From NCBI GenBank assembly GCA_019112765.1, contig DXIU01000008.1:1-37213 (forward strand): a stretch of 37,213 bases of DNA, written 5' to 3'. This document shows positions 7,668 through 15,317 of this stretch, piece by piece. The notes beneath the pieces were generated by a model that was not told the origin of the DNA, searched no databases, and was given only the letters and a program-made list of their open reading frames with translations. The number at the start of each line of letters is the position of its first letter. The stretch's first letter is position 1. The stretch comes from Candidatus Mediterraneibacter norwichensis (GTDB lineage Bacteria > Bacillota > Clostridia > Lachnospirales > Lachnospiraceae). The translations under genes were made by a program, and so were the position numbers.

Positions 7668-9071
7668 TTACTGTGTCTCCTTTCCGCTTTTTTCCTCTTC
7701 TTCCGTTTCACGCCGCTTTTTCTTTCCGCCTCCGGAGTCCTCTTCCTCTTCTTCCGGCTGCGGCTCAATCTGCAGCTCCACTCTGGTAATACGGTTATCT
7801 TTCACTTCCATAACGGTAAATACAAGGTTGTCCTCCCGGATCACATCCCGGTCCTCTTTTGCCGGAATATGCCCCAGCTGTTCGATCAGGTAGCCGGAAA
7901 GCGTATCATAATTTTCTGTTTCCAGCTTCAGCCCCAGCTCTTCATTCAGATCCTCAATCAGAATTCCTCCGTCCAGAACATATTCATTTTCACTGACTGC
8001 CTCGATCTCAGGAACGACTTCCTCATATTCTTCATTTATATCACCCATGATCTCCTCAACAAGGTCTTCGATTGTCACAATTCCGGAAAAGCCGCCGTAC
8101 TCATCTACCAGTATGGCCATGTGATGCCGCTCGGCCTGCATGGTGCGGAACAGTTCATCTGCTTCTTTCGTCTCAGGCACAAAAAACGGCTTGTGCAGCA
8201 TTTCCCTTATGTTTATCTTGTCAAGGCCGGATTTTCTCAGCTCAATCATCACGTCTTTTACGTGAAGTACGCCGATAATATTGTCTATACTCTCTTCATA
8301 GACCGGAATTCTGTTGTGTCTTGTCTCAAGAATCTCATCAATCAGCTCGTCGAAGGGCTCGTCGATATCAATCGTCACCACGTCGCGTCTGGGAACCATA
8401 ACCTCTCTGGCCGTTCTGTCGTCAAAGGCAAACACGGAGTCGATCATTTCCCGCTCCTCATCATCAAAAGCACCACTTTCATTTCCCATCTTCAGAAGTG
8501 CCTTGATCTCCTCCTCCGTTACTGCTTCTTCCTGATCCTCTGTCTTCATTCCAAGAATTCTGAGCACCAGTTTTGTAGATACGGAAAGCAGTTTAATAAA
8601 TGGTGAAAGTATAATGGAAACATAGTGAATGGGCATTACTGTCATCATACAGAACGATTCCGCCTTCTGAAGCGCGATCCGCTTCGGCACAAGCTCGCCG
8701 AATACAAGATTGAAAAACATCAGAATAAGCGTCACCCCGTTGTGTGCGATCTGCTGGCTGTACGGGATGTTAAATCCCCTCATCCACTCCGCCAGCACCG
8801 GCGATATGCCTGCCGCCGCAGACGCTGATGAATAGAAGCCCGCAAATGTAATAGCTATCTGAATCGTAGAAAGAAACTTTGTAGAATCATCAAAAAGCTT
8901 CTCGATCACCTTCGCCTTTTTATTGCCCTCCTGGGCGAGACTGCGGATCCGGTTCTTATTCACCGATACGACCGCCATCTCCGCGCCGGCAAAAAAAGCG
9001 TTCATGAGAGTAAAAAACAATAAAAGCAGCAAATCAAATAAAATTGAGTTCCCCGCAGGGTCTGCGTCCAT
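7668..9071 (-). CDS. CNNM/CorC-type membrane protein (hemolysin-family, CBS domains)
   Basis: This is an integral membrane protein of the DUF21-CBS-CorC family, linked in studied members to magnesium/divalent-cation transport or homeostasis; the 'hemolysin' name is historical. The 467 residues hold an N-terminal DUF21 part with about four hydrophobic segments (8-185, including FFTLMNAFFAGAEMAVVSVNK), a paired CBS region (about 215-335, with EVMVPRRDVVTID and FSGIVTIEDLVEEIMGDI), and a CorC_HlyC domain (about 350-430). The last 35 residues are a highly charged tail of Glu and Lys/Arg runs, likely disordered. It lies between a CarD-like regulator (50 bases upstream) and purO (1 base downstream). 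Confidence 0.92.
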   Translation of the reverse strand: MDADPAGNSILFDLLLLLFFTLMNAFFAGAEMAVVSVNKNRIRSLAQEGNKKAKVIEKLFDDSTKFLSTIQIAITFAGFYSSASAAAGISPVLAEWMRGFNIPYSQQIAHNGVTLILMFFNLVFGELVPKRIALQKAESFCMMTVMPIHYVSIILSPFIKLLSVSTKLVLRILGMKTEDQEEAVTEEEIKALLKMGNESGAFDDEEREMIDSVFAFDDRTAREVMVPRRDVVTIDIDEPFDELIDEILETRHNRIPVYEESIDNIIGVLHVKDVMIELRKSGLDKINIREMLHKPFFVPETKEADELFRTMQAERHHMAILVDEYGGFSGIVTIEDLVEEIMGDINEEYEEVVPEIEAVSENEYVLDGGILIEDLNEELGLKLETENYDTLSGYLIEQLGHIPAKEDRDVIREDNLVFTVMEVKDNRITRVELQIEPQPEEEEEDSGGGKKKRRETEEEEKSGKETQ

Positions 9072-9121
9072 AAAAAATAACTCCTCCTAAATAAAATATT
9101 CAGGAGAAGTATATCATGCAC

Positions 9122-9613
9122 TCAGTTTTTTCGCAATACATGTTCCTCAATAAACTGCGTCATCTGACCTGCCGGGATTCCGAGAACGAAAGAAAATTCA
9201 CTGTACAGCGCATGTTCAAGAAGCATCTGATATTTCCGGTCAACACTGGTAATGCTGCCTCTGCTCTTGGTCCTCTTGTATGTTGTCTTAAGCACCTTCA
9301 CCCAGTTTTCCGGGCAGTAATCAGCAATACAGTCTTTGTATTCCTGTTCCCGCAGTTTCTCATTTTTCACCTTCAGCACTTCAATATCCGGCATCCGGTC
9401 GATCAGATTCAGCGCCTCTTCCCTGCTGACAGGCTTCCTGATATTTGACTCATCATCCGTAGGCACATACGCACGGTCTCTTTCATCTTCCACAGACTGA
9501 AGCGTATAATATTTCTTCTTTCTGTCAGCAAAAGAAAAATCCAGTGTGCCGATATCTTCTACTTTGTACAGTCCTCTGCACTTGTAAACAACCGCATCTC
9601 CTCTATTGAGCAT
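9122..9613 (-). CDS. CarD/CdnL-type RNA polymerase-binding regulator
   Basis: CarD-family proteins bind the RNA polymerase beta subunit and stabilise open complexes at promoters. The 163-residue protein opens with the CarD/TRCF Tudor-like domain (NRGDAVVYKCRGLYKVEDIG, residues 3-22; domain to about 55), followed by a helical C-terminal domain with basic stretches, as in full-length CarD/CdnL. The frame extends 8 codons upstream, but the ATG at 9613 has AGGAGGAATTGG before it. It is the first gene of the long minus-strand run. The sequence does not say whether it acts locally or globally; global action is usual. Confidence 0.88.
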   Translation of the reverse strand: MLNRGDAVVYKCRGLYKVEDIGTLDFSFADRKKKYYTLQSVEDERDRAYVPTDDESNIRKPVSREEALNLIDRMPDIEVLKVKNEKLREQEYKDCIADYCPENWVKVLKTTYKRTKSRGSITSVDRKYQMLLEHALYSEFSFVLGIPAGQMTQFIEEHVLRKN

Positions 9614-9669
9614 CCAATTCCTCCTTTCCAGGAACACTCTTCTCCTTCCACTTCTGATCTGATAGTATA

Positions 9670-9697
9670 AGTATAGCCAAAGAAAGACCGGTACAAC
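9670..9697 (-). promoter_or_regulatory. Possible promoter of the carD-led operon
   Basis: On the minus strand GTTGTA (9692-9697) and TATACT (9670-9675) are 16 bases apart, about 55 bases before the CarD start. Only the -10 is a good match, so this is tentative. It lies in an intergenic stretch (9614-9831) that is otherwise AT-rich and empty. Confidence 0.4.
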
Positions 9698-9831
9698 GCT
9701 GTAACGGCCTTTTTCTGCGGTCTCACTGTGAGTATTTTAACACAATTTTAATCCTAAAGTAAGATATTCTGACAATTTTCACACATTTTTGTGAATATCT
9801 GCTAATTGACACACGGATTTTTTTATATATT

Positions 9832-9862
9832 TTTCTGAAAAACCAGCCCCTCAGGGCTGGTT
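9832..9862 (-). terminator. Rho-independent terminator after xpt
   Basis: The hairpin at 9841-9862 (arms AACCAGCCC/GGGCTGGTT) begins 5 bases past the xpt stop. It is followed on the minus strand by TTTTTCAGAAAAAT, a typical intrinsic terminator. Confidence 0.9.
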
Positions 9863-9866
9863 CCAA

Positions 9867-10538
9867 TCAATCAAGTGTTGAACTTCTGCATACACACTCT
9901 TCTGGTTTAAGTACACTGTCTGCAGTCTTATCTTTCTTTCCATTCTGCCTGCTGTCTTTCTGCGGACGAAATTCTATATGACCGGTCGCCGCATCCATGC
10001 CGTCTACGATAGCCAGTGACTCCAGCTGAAAGCCCAGGTTTCTTATTATCCTTCCGCCGGACTGGAATCCTTTTTCTATGGCAATTCCAATCCCCTCGAC
10101 TGTCGCGCCTGCAGACTGAACAATCTGAATCAGTCCCTGAAGAGCGCATCCGTTAGCCAGAAAGTCATCAATAATCAGCACGTGATCTTCCGGTGTAAGG
10201 AATTTTTTCGCCACAATAACATGGTTAATACATTTATGGGTAAATGATTCCACTTCCGCGACATACATCTCTCCGTCCAGATTAATGCTCTGGGACTTCT
10301 TCGCAAATACAACCGGCACATTGAAATGCTGAGCCGCGATACAGGCAATTCCGATTCCCGATGCTTCGATGGTAAGGATCTTGTTGATCGGCTTTCCCGC
10401 GAATCTGCGTTTAAACTCCGCGCCCATCTCGTTCAGCAGTCCGATATCCATCTGATGATTCAGAAAGCTGTCCACTTTAAGCACATTTCCTTCTTTTACA
10501 ACTCCGTCTCTTACAATTCGCTCTTCCAGAAAATTCAT
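9867..10538 (-). CDS. xpt: Xanthine phosphoribosyltransferase
   Basis: Xpt converts xanthine and PRPP to XMP in purine salvage. The 223-residue protein starts [14 protein letters not shown] and [12 protein letters not shown], as in Bacillus-type Xpt, and has the PRPP-binding loop [13 protein letters not shown] (about 129-141) plus the late [12 protein letters not shown]. Family members are usually near 190 residues. This one has an extra C-terminal tail of about 30 mostly polar residues with two late cysteines. The ATG has an AGAAGGAG site. A minus-strand hairpin with arms GCGGAUGG/CCAUCUGC lies 18-45 bases upstream. I could not find a purine riboswitch in the leader. Confidence 0.93.
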   Translation of the reverse strand: MNFLEERIVRDGVVKEGNVLKVDSFLNHQMDIGLLNEMGAEFKRRFAGKPINKILTIEASGIGIACIAAQHFNVPVVFAKKSQSINLDGEMYVAEVESFTHKCINHVIVAKKFLTPEDHVLIIDDFLANGCALQGLIQIVQSAGATVEGIGIAIEKGFQSGGRIIRNLGFQLESLAIVDGMDAATGHIEFRPQKDSRQNGKKDKTADSVLKPEECVCRSSTLD

Positions 10539-10685
10539 CTTTCTCCTTCTTTCCGCAGATGGAGGATGTTTCCCCCATCCGCATTTTGTCCTCTTATGAC
10601 AGATTACAGGTTCCGTCTTTTTCTGTAAATCAGCTACACTGCCACCAGCGCTGTCAGCATTGCCGCTGCCGCCGCAACCGGCTTT

Positions 10686-11360
10686 TTACTTGTTTTCCTC
10701 CGTACTTTTCCCCTTTTCCCCCGCTTCTATATCATCCTCGTTCTGTTCAAAAACTGTAAACACTCTTCTGAGCAGATAAGAATTAATCCATGCAATCAGT
10801 GATACCATAAACAGGAACCACAAAGGCAGGGCTATCATCAGCATCATCGTGTTCCACAGTGACGCAAGAACTGCCACAACTACAACAGCCACCATAAGGA
10901 GTGTATACGGCAGTTTTGCAATCGTAAGAATCAGCGCGTTTTTTAATGTCGCGGATATCTTGTTCTCATAGCGCGCCGTCAGCGGAAATACGTATATTGT
11001 GACAGACAGGAGCAGAAAGGCCACGATCAGGAAAATAATCCGAAGCACTTCACCTACTCCGGCCCCCATCATGCCTGCAATTCTGAAATCAACCCACCAG
11101 ACCACACTGAAAGCCGCGATAATCAGCCAGATCAGCGTACTCTGTTTGAAATTCTCTTTAAACGCCCGGAAAAAGCTTCGGAAAATATAGCCTTCTTCAT
11201 TCCGGACGAGCTTCAGCATAACCGTATACAAAGCGGTTGTGGAAGCTCCGATTGTCACAATCGGGATAGAGCAGATCACCCACAGTACATTAAGAAACAC
11301 CATGTCGCAGATCTTGCTCAGAGCACGCATTACAACGTTGTCCATCAAATTAAATCTCAT
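10686..11360 (-). CDS. YesL/DUF624-family membrane protein
   Basis: The 224-residue integral membrane protein has about five hydrophobic segments (about 20-42, 75-95, 105-127, 143-165, 170-190). It begins with the family-like pattern of a short amphipathic start, then WVICSIPIVTIGASTTALYTVMLKLVRNEEGYIFRSFFRAFK, which matches YesL/DUF624. Family members often lie near sugar-transport genes, and their molecular role is unclear. Here it sits upstream of xpt instead (147-base gap). The C-terminus is a charged cytosolic tail. The ATG has a GAGAGGAT site. Confidence 0.85.
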   Translation of the reverse strand: MRFNLMDNVVMRALSKICDMVFLNVLWVICSIPIVTIGASTTALYTVMLKLVRNEEGYIFRSFFRAFKENFKQSTLIWLIIAAFSVVWWVDFRIAGMMGAGVGEVLRIIFLIVAFLLLSVTIYVFPLTARYENKISATLKNALILTIAKLPYTLLMVAVVVVAVLASLWNTMMLMIALPLWFLFMVSLIAWINSYLLRRVFTVFEQNEDDIEAGEKGKSTEENK

Positions 11361-11782
11361 AACAATCCTCTCACTTTTTCTGATACATATTTTTTCCAGT
11401 ATAACACAGATATCTGGTGAAATGAAGCTTGAGTTCGGATTCGTGTGAATGTGAAATCCGGAATTATCGAAATGAACTTAAATTAAGAAATACCGGAAGA
11501 TATTTGGAATTTCCTGGATAGAATGGGACGGAGATGCCGGATATGGCTATAGCCGGGGAAGTTTCCCGGATTTTCTCTTTATGAGGATTTATGAAAGAGA
11601 CCTGTACTTTGGAAACAACCGAAAATGTTCCGGTTTTCCGTTTTTCTTTATCTGCGGAACGGAAACAAAAGCACACATCCCTCATTTCCAGATCCGATTA
11701 TCCAGCCTCCTGGTATCCAGGTGTTTTCGGACGCCTCTCCACTCACAGTTCACCGACAAATCCGGATTTCGGGCACAAAAAA
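11361..11782. other. Gene-free interval before tRNA-Gly
   Basis: I see no convincing gene here; the open frames are short and lack ribosome sites. For the YesL gene there is a minus-strand TATACT (11398-11403). Its weak -35 candidate TTCATT lies 17 bases upstream, and a 10-bp perfect palindrome CAGATATCTG (11407-11416) occupies the spacer and could be an operator. The rest (11420-11782) has several short inverted repeats but nothing I can name. Confidence 0.4.
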
Positions 11783-11853
11783 AGCGGGTGATGGGAATCG
11801 AACCCACGTATCCAGCTTGGAAGGCTGGTGTTCTACCATTGAACTACACCCGC
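11783..11853 (-). tRNA. tRNA-Gly (anticodon UCC)
   Basis: The reverse complement forms a 71-nt tRNA with acceptor arms GCGGGTG/CACCCGC, discriminator T, T-loop GTTCGATTC and anticodon loop CTTCCAA, giving UCC (reads GGA/GGG). CCA is not encoded. A T-run begins directly at the 3' end of the tRNA on the minus strand and may help end transcription. Confidence 0.95.
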
Positions 11854-11874
11854 ATCATCTCTGACACGAGTGAT

Positions 11875-11903
11875 ATATTACCACAGCGGCAGAAAGAATG
11901 CAA
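11875..11903 (-). promoter_or_regulatory. Promoter of tRNA-Gly
   Basis: On the minus strand TTGCAT (11898-11903) and TAATAT (11875-11880) are separated by 17 bases, about 22 bases upstream of the tRNA 5' end. It is back to back with the plus-strand promoter at 11942. Confidence 0.7.
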
Positions 11904-11941
11904 GCTTTTTTTATATTTTTACTCAACCTTTTTACTTTTGC

Positions 11942-11970
11942 TTGTCAAACACCGGCCTTCCGAATATGAT
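11942..11970 (+). promoter_or_regulatory. Promoter of the small gene at 12027
   Basis: TTGTCA (11942-11947) and TATGAT (11965-11970) are spaced by 17 bases and lie about 57 bases upstream of the start codon. Confidence 0.7.
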
Positions 11971-12026
11971 AGATAAGAACATCCTGTGAAATCATTACGC
12001 TTCAGGACGGAAGGAGGCTAAATACT

Positions 12027-12263
12027 ATGAACATCTCTCAGCTTGCCAGACTTCAGAGTCTGAGAAAGCATCTGGAAGTATTTCAGAAAAACCACCCGAA
12101 ATTCCAGCATTTTCTAAATGCCGTCTCCAGAGACGCTGTCAAGGAAGGCACTGTCATAGAAATCAGTGTCACACCCCCTGAAGGGAAAACATATGTTACT
12201 AATCTTAAGCTCCAGAAAGATGATCTGGATTTTCTGCAGGCACTGCAGCAGCTCAGGCGCTGA
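12027..12263 (+). CDS. Small protein of unknown function
   Basis: I do not recognise a family. The 78-residue product has no membrane segment or cysteines. The N-terminal half is predicted helical and basic (SQLARLQSLRKHLEVF, then NHPKFQHFLNAV), followed by a beta-like part (GTVIEISVTPPEGKTY) and a final helix rich in Leu and Gln. The GGAAGGAGG site before the ATG is strong and the gene has its own promoter, so it is a real gene. It may be a small DNA- or protein-binding protein, but nothing seen decides this. The next gene, a ferredoxin-type protein, has a separate promoter. Confidence 0.75.
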   Translation: MNISQLARLQSLRKHLEVFQKNHPKFQHFLNAVSRDAVKEGTVIEISVTPPEGKTYVTNLKLQKDDLDFLQALQQLRR

Positions 12264-12335
12264 ATTGCCGCCGTTCTGCAGTTATCCGCAGGCGCCCGGA
12301 GCCGCCTGATGAAAATATCGGGTTCTTTCTCTTTT

Positions 12336-12378
12336 TGTTGTTATTACAACATATTGTCTCTGCCAGGTATATTACAAT
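12336..12378 (+). promoter_or_regulatory. Activator-type promoter with a Crp/Fnr-like inverted repeat
   Basis: A perfect inverted repeat TGTTGT-TATT-ACAACA lies at 12336-12351. A -10 candidate TACAAT is at 12373-12378, giving a predicted start near 12385. The repeat centre is then at about -41.5, the classic class II activator position. The -35 slot (CATATT, 12350-12355) is poor, as expected for an activator-dependent promoter. The regulator identity (Crp/Fnr family, for instance HcpR-like) is inference. Confidence 0.5.
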
Positions 12379-12416
12379 ACCAGTGAAACCTGAAGAGAAA
12401 GCGAGGATAATACAAG

Positions 12417-13130
12417 ATGATAAGAAAAATAATTCATATTGATGAGCAGCGCTGCAACGGCTGCGGCCTCTGTGCTTCTGCCTGTCACGAAGGAGCTATC
12501 GGAATGGTGAATGGAAAAGCCAGACTCTTAAGGGAGGACTATTGTGACGGCCTCGGCGACTGTCTGCCCGCCTGTCCGGTAAACGCGATCTCTTTCGTAG
12601 AAAAAGAGGCTGCCGCTTACGACGCAGAAGCGGCAGAAAAAAACAAACGGGAAAAATTGCAGAACAGCAAAGCTCCTGTTCATACCTGTCCCGGAAGCAT
12701 GTTTAAAACACTTGAACAGCCGGATTCTTCGGACACGCCTTATCCCTCAGAGCAGTCCGCGTCTCCGCGCTCCATGCTCGGCCAGTGGCCGGCCCAGATC
12801 AGACTCATGCCGACCGGAGCGCCCTGTTTCGAAAATGCGTCTCTGCTCATTGCGGCAGACTGTACAGCTTATGCGTATGCCCGTTTCCACGAAGAATTCA
12901 TGCGCGGGAAAGTCACTCTGATCGGATGTCCGAAACTGGATGATACTGACTACTCTGAAAAACTGACTGCTATTATAAAGGAGAATTCTATCCAAAACGT
13001 AACCGTGGCGCGGATGGAGGTCCCCTGCTGCGGCGGACTGGAAGCCGCAGTAAAAAAGGCTCTTAAAGACAGCGGAAAATTTATTCCCTGGCAGGTGGTA
13101 ACTATCTCAATTAGCGGAAAAATTCTGTAA
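12417..13130 (+). CDS. Ferredoxin-type 4Fe-4S protein with cysteine-rich C-terminal domain
   Basis: The 237-residue soluble iron-sulfur protein should carry electrons. Motif one is complete: Cys13, Cys16, Cys19, Cys23 (CNGCGLCASACHEG). Motif two, CDGLGDCLPACP, has Cys43, Cys49 and Cys53-Pro but Leu46 where a second cysteine would be expected, so one cluster lacks a usual ligand. A polar linker (about 65-125) leads to a C-terminal domain with IGCPKLDD (around 174) and VPCCGGL (around 200). From memory this architecture is common in Clostridia, often near hybrid-cluster protein or redox-stress genes; no hcp gene is in this window. Its promoter carries an activator-type palindrome. A strong terminator follows 13 bases after the stop. 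Confidence 0.85.
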   Translation: MIRKIIHIDEQRCNGCGLCASACHEGAIGMVNGKARLLREDYCDGLGDCLPACPVNAISFVEKEAAAYDAEAAEKNKREKLQNSKAPVHTCPGSMFKTLEQPDSSDTPYPSEQSASPRSMLGQWPAQIRLMPTGAPCFENASLLIAADCTAYAYARFHEEFMRGKVTLIGCPKLDDTDYSEKLTAIIKENSIQNVTVARMEVPCCGGLEAAVKKALKDSGKFIPWQVVTISISGKIL

Positions 13131-13143
13131 ATTACACAAAATA

Positions 13144-13201
13144 ACTGACAGCTTGACCAAAAGGGGTCAGACCCCTTTTGGTCAAGCTGTCAGTCTTTTT
13201 T
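13144..13201. terminator. Long palindromic terminator between convergent genes
   Basis: A perfect 25-bp inverted repeat (13144-13168 and 13170-13194) has a single central base, so the whole 51 bases are palindromic around GGGGTCAGACCCC. It is followed on the plus strand by a TTTTTT run (13196-13201). It ends the ferredoxin gene. The minus-strand gene stops 8 bases beyond, so it probably serves both directions. Its A4-G4...C4-T4 core resembles the hairpin at 26953-26995. Confidence 0.9.
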
Positions 13202-13208
13202 CTGCGTT

Positions 13209-13484
13209 TTATACAACTTTCTTCTTTTTGTTTTTATTGTCTGTCCCGAACAGAAATGTTGTTTTGTTCTCGGACCTTAGTTTTTCCTGTTTGAAATATC
13301 TTGCGCTGTGCAGCGTATCTGCCAGCATCATCTGCCAGGCTCTTACTCTCGAGGACAGTCTGGGTTTTCTGATTTCGTCTTCCATGCTGTGCTCATTTGT
13401 ATAAATCTGATACTGAGTCACTACCCAGCAGATGAGAAGAAAGGTAAACGCCATCAAAAATGTTGCAATAAAAACCTTTGTCAT
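13209..13484 (-). CDS. Small single-pass membrane protein of unknown function
   Basis: The 91-residue protein has one N-terminal hydrophobic helix (about 4-24, VFIATFLMAFTFLLICWVV) after a Lys, then a polar, basic remainder ending in a run of five lysines. It could be membrane-anchored with a cytosolic basic tail, or a cleavable export signal, but no clear cleavage site follows. The start has a GAGAGGAT ribosome site and its own near-consensus promoter 33-61 bases upstream, so it is expressed alone. No family recognised. Confidence 0.65.
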   Translation of the reverse strand: MTKVFIATFLMAFTFLLICWVVTQYQIYTNEHSMEDEIRKPRLSSRVRAWQMMLADTLHSARYFKQEKLRSENKTTFLFGTDNKNKKKKVV

Positions 13485-13516
13485 AAGATCCTCTCCTCTC
13501 TGTTCTATATATTCAA

Positions 13517-13545
13517 ATTTTAGAACTTTTCCGTTGAGTAGTCAA
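13517..13545 (-). promoter_or_regulatory. Promoter of the small membrane protein gene
   Basis: On the minus strand TTGACT (13540-13545) and TAAAAT (13517-13522) are 17 bases apart, inside the AT-rich gap after nth. Confidence 0.7.
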
Positions 13546-13601
13546 TATTTTCAGAACTTTTATTTAATTTTTATTTGTTTTCAAATTATAATCTGCTGAT
13601 T

Positions 13602-14240
13602 TTATTCCACTCCGGCCTTTTTGCATATATCCGCAAGGCAGCATCGGTCACAGTGAGGCTTTGTTCTCGCAGTACATACGTCCCGCCCATGATATACAAG
13701 TCTGTGACAGAAATCGCTCCCTTCCTCAGGAGGAATAATCTTCCACAGCGCCATTTCTACTTTCTTCGGTTCTTTTATACCGTCTACAAGCCCCATCCGG
13801 TTGACAAGCCGGATACAGTGCGTATCGGTGACAATGGCCGGTTTTCCGAACACATCTCCCATAATCAGATTAGCGCTTTTCCGCCCCACTCCGGGCAGTT
13901 TCAGCAGAGCATCAAAGTCATCCGGCACTTTTCCTCCGTATTCATCCCGGAGTATTTTCATGCAGGCGCTGATATCTCTTGCCTTGCTTGCCCCCAGTCC
14001 GCAGGGTCTTACAATCTCTTCTATGTCCCTGACATCCGCACTGGCAAGTGCGTCTACATCCGGATATTTTTCATACAGGCCTTCTACAACTACATTCACT
14101 CTGGCATCTGTACACTGTGCCGCCAGTCTGACACTTACAAGCAGTTTCCATGCCTGATCATAATCGAGAGTGCACCCTGCATCCGGATATTCTTTTTTCA
14201 GGCGCTCAATAATTTCCAGCGCGCGCTGTTTCTTTGTCAT
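13602..14240 (-). CDS. nth: Endonuclease III (DNA glycosylase/AP lyase)
   Basis: Nth removes oxidised pyrimidines in base-excision repair and cuts the abasic site. The 212-residue protein has the helix-hairpin-helix LPGVGRKSANLI (115-126) with catalytic Lys121, the catalytic Asp139 in VTDTH, and Gln42 in the AAQCTD segment. Four C-terminal cysteines (189, 197, 200, 206) can hold the 4Fe-4S cluster, but the first spacing is x7 instead of the usual x6. The frame starts 11 codons earlier, but the ATG at 14240 has an AGAAGGAG site and avoids overlap with the upstream gene. It lies 19 bases after a PF06541-like membrane gene. Confidence 0.95.
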   Translation of the reverse strand: MTKKQRALEIIERLKKEYPDAGCTLDYDQAWKLLVSVRLAAQCTDARVNVVVEGLYEKYPDVDALASADVRDIEEIVRPCGLGASKARDISACMKILRDEYGGKVPDDFDALLKLPGVGRKSANLIMGDVFGKPAIVTDTHCIRLVNRMGLVDGIKEPKKVEMALWKIIPPEEGSDFCHRLVYHGRDVCTARTKPHCDRCCLADICKKAGVE

Positions 14241-14259
14241 GTATATTCTCCTTCTGTCT

Positions 14260-15228
14260 CTATTGTTTTCCATTTATTATCTTTTTCAGTTCGTCCAGCG
14301 TCTCCTTGAATTTTCCGGAAACCGCCGTGGGATTTCTCCTCAGCATCTGTGCGATGTGCAGATAACGCCTGTCTGAACGTTCGTTCATTTTCTGGAACTC
14401 ACGGAAAATGTTTTCTTTTATTTCTGCAAGATCCTGCCTCCATTTTTCAGCTGCCCGCCCGCTCAGTTTCGGCGGAAGGCTGCCCTTTATTACCGTCTCA
14501 ATTTTTGCCGACAACTCTTCCAGATGCTTTGCACGCATACGGCGGCCGGTCCGGATCTTCTCCAGATAAGCAGCTCTGCCGAATAATTTCTTTTCCATTC
14601 TTTTATCCGGATGGACTTTATCCATTACGGTCATCCCGCCCGCAGCCTGGTAAAGTTTATCCTGCAGTCTTCGGAACTGCTGCCTGGTTTTCTCAACCTG
14701 CGCGAGAAGCTGTTTCATATCCAGAGCCTCCCGGAAAGATAAAATAAAGTCAGCCGCTGTTCCCACGGTCAATACCGCAGCGGCCGCGGCAGCCGCGCGC
14801 TCTGGCAGCATAAGTACCGCCGATTGAACCGGAGGGTGAACGACATATACCATAAATACAGAAAAGCACCCCCAGCACAACGAGGCTGCAGGGCAGATGT
14901 AGCCTTTCAGATTCAGTTTCTGATGGCTGTAGTCCCAGTATTTCACATGAAAAATACTTTCCATCACAACTCCTGTAACAAATTCCAGAGCTGTAGCTCC
15001 CGCCATGCCAAGAAGAAACACCAGAACAACATGATCCTGTACTGTCATTGTACAGAACAGAACTATCACAGCCCCCGAACCATAGAGAGGAAGAAAAGGG
15101 CCGTGCATAAATCCCCGGTTTACCAGCCGGCGTTCTTTAAGCGAGACGTAACAGCTCTCCCACACCCAGCCCATAAAACTATATAAGAAGAAAAACAATA
15201 TCCACTGTGAAGCAAAATATAAATGCAT
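14260..15228 (-). CDS. PF06541-type membrane protein with helical cytosolic tail
   Basis: The N-terminal ~160 residues match the family annotated as 'putative ABC transporter permease' (formerly DUF1113): about five hydrophobic segments and the pattern GWVWESCYVSLKERRLVNRG (20-39), FMHGPFLPLYGSGA and YWDYS. The remaining ~150 residues are highly charged helix, probably coiled coil, rich in Lys/Arg/Glu. Transport function is not proven for the family. A short overlapping frame (MTEDAF...) begins upstream, right after an AGGAGGAT, and overlaps this start in another frame. The ribosome site for this ATG is therefore either AGGAGG at a long 12-base spacing or an overly close GAGG. Confidence 0.8.
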   Translation of the reverse strand: MHLYFASQWILFFFLYSFMGWVWESCYVSLKERRLVNRGFMHGPFLPLYGSGAVIVLFCTMTVQDHVVLVFLLGMAGATALEFVTGVVMESIFHVKYWDYSHQKLNLKGYICPAASLCWGCFSVFMVYVVHPPVQSAVLMLPERAAAAAAAVLTVGTAADFILSFREALDMKQLLAQVEKTRQQFRRLQDKLYQAAGGMTVMDKVHPDKRMEKKLFGRAAYLEKIRTGRRMRAKHLEELSAKIETVIKGSLPPKLSGRAAEKWRQDLAEIKENIFREFQKMNERSDRRYLHIAQMLRRNPTAVSGKFKETLDELKKIINGKQ

Positions 15229-15317
15229 CCTCTGTCATATCCTCCTGTCAGATACCCCGCTTTCCATATCCTTCTGCGAAATACTGCAATCCCGGATATT
15301 CCTCTGGCAGCAGCGGG

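Noticed and set aside
10539-10685. 49 stop-free codons linking the YesL-like stop to the xpt start in the same frame, suggesting an extended Xpt or readthrough fusion
   Set aside because: The Xpt N-terminus at 10538 already matches the family start and has a good ribosome site. A 49-codon gap without stops is expected by chance fairly often in this composition.
10539-10685. Purine riboswitch before xpt
   Set aside because: Xpt genes often have one, but I could not find the conserved core or paired loops; only a simple hairpin is visible.
11464-11685. Minus-strand 73-codon open frame
   Set aside because: It has no ribosome site, is compositionally odd, and no family pattern; I treat the interval as non-coding.
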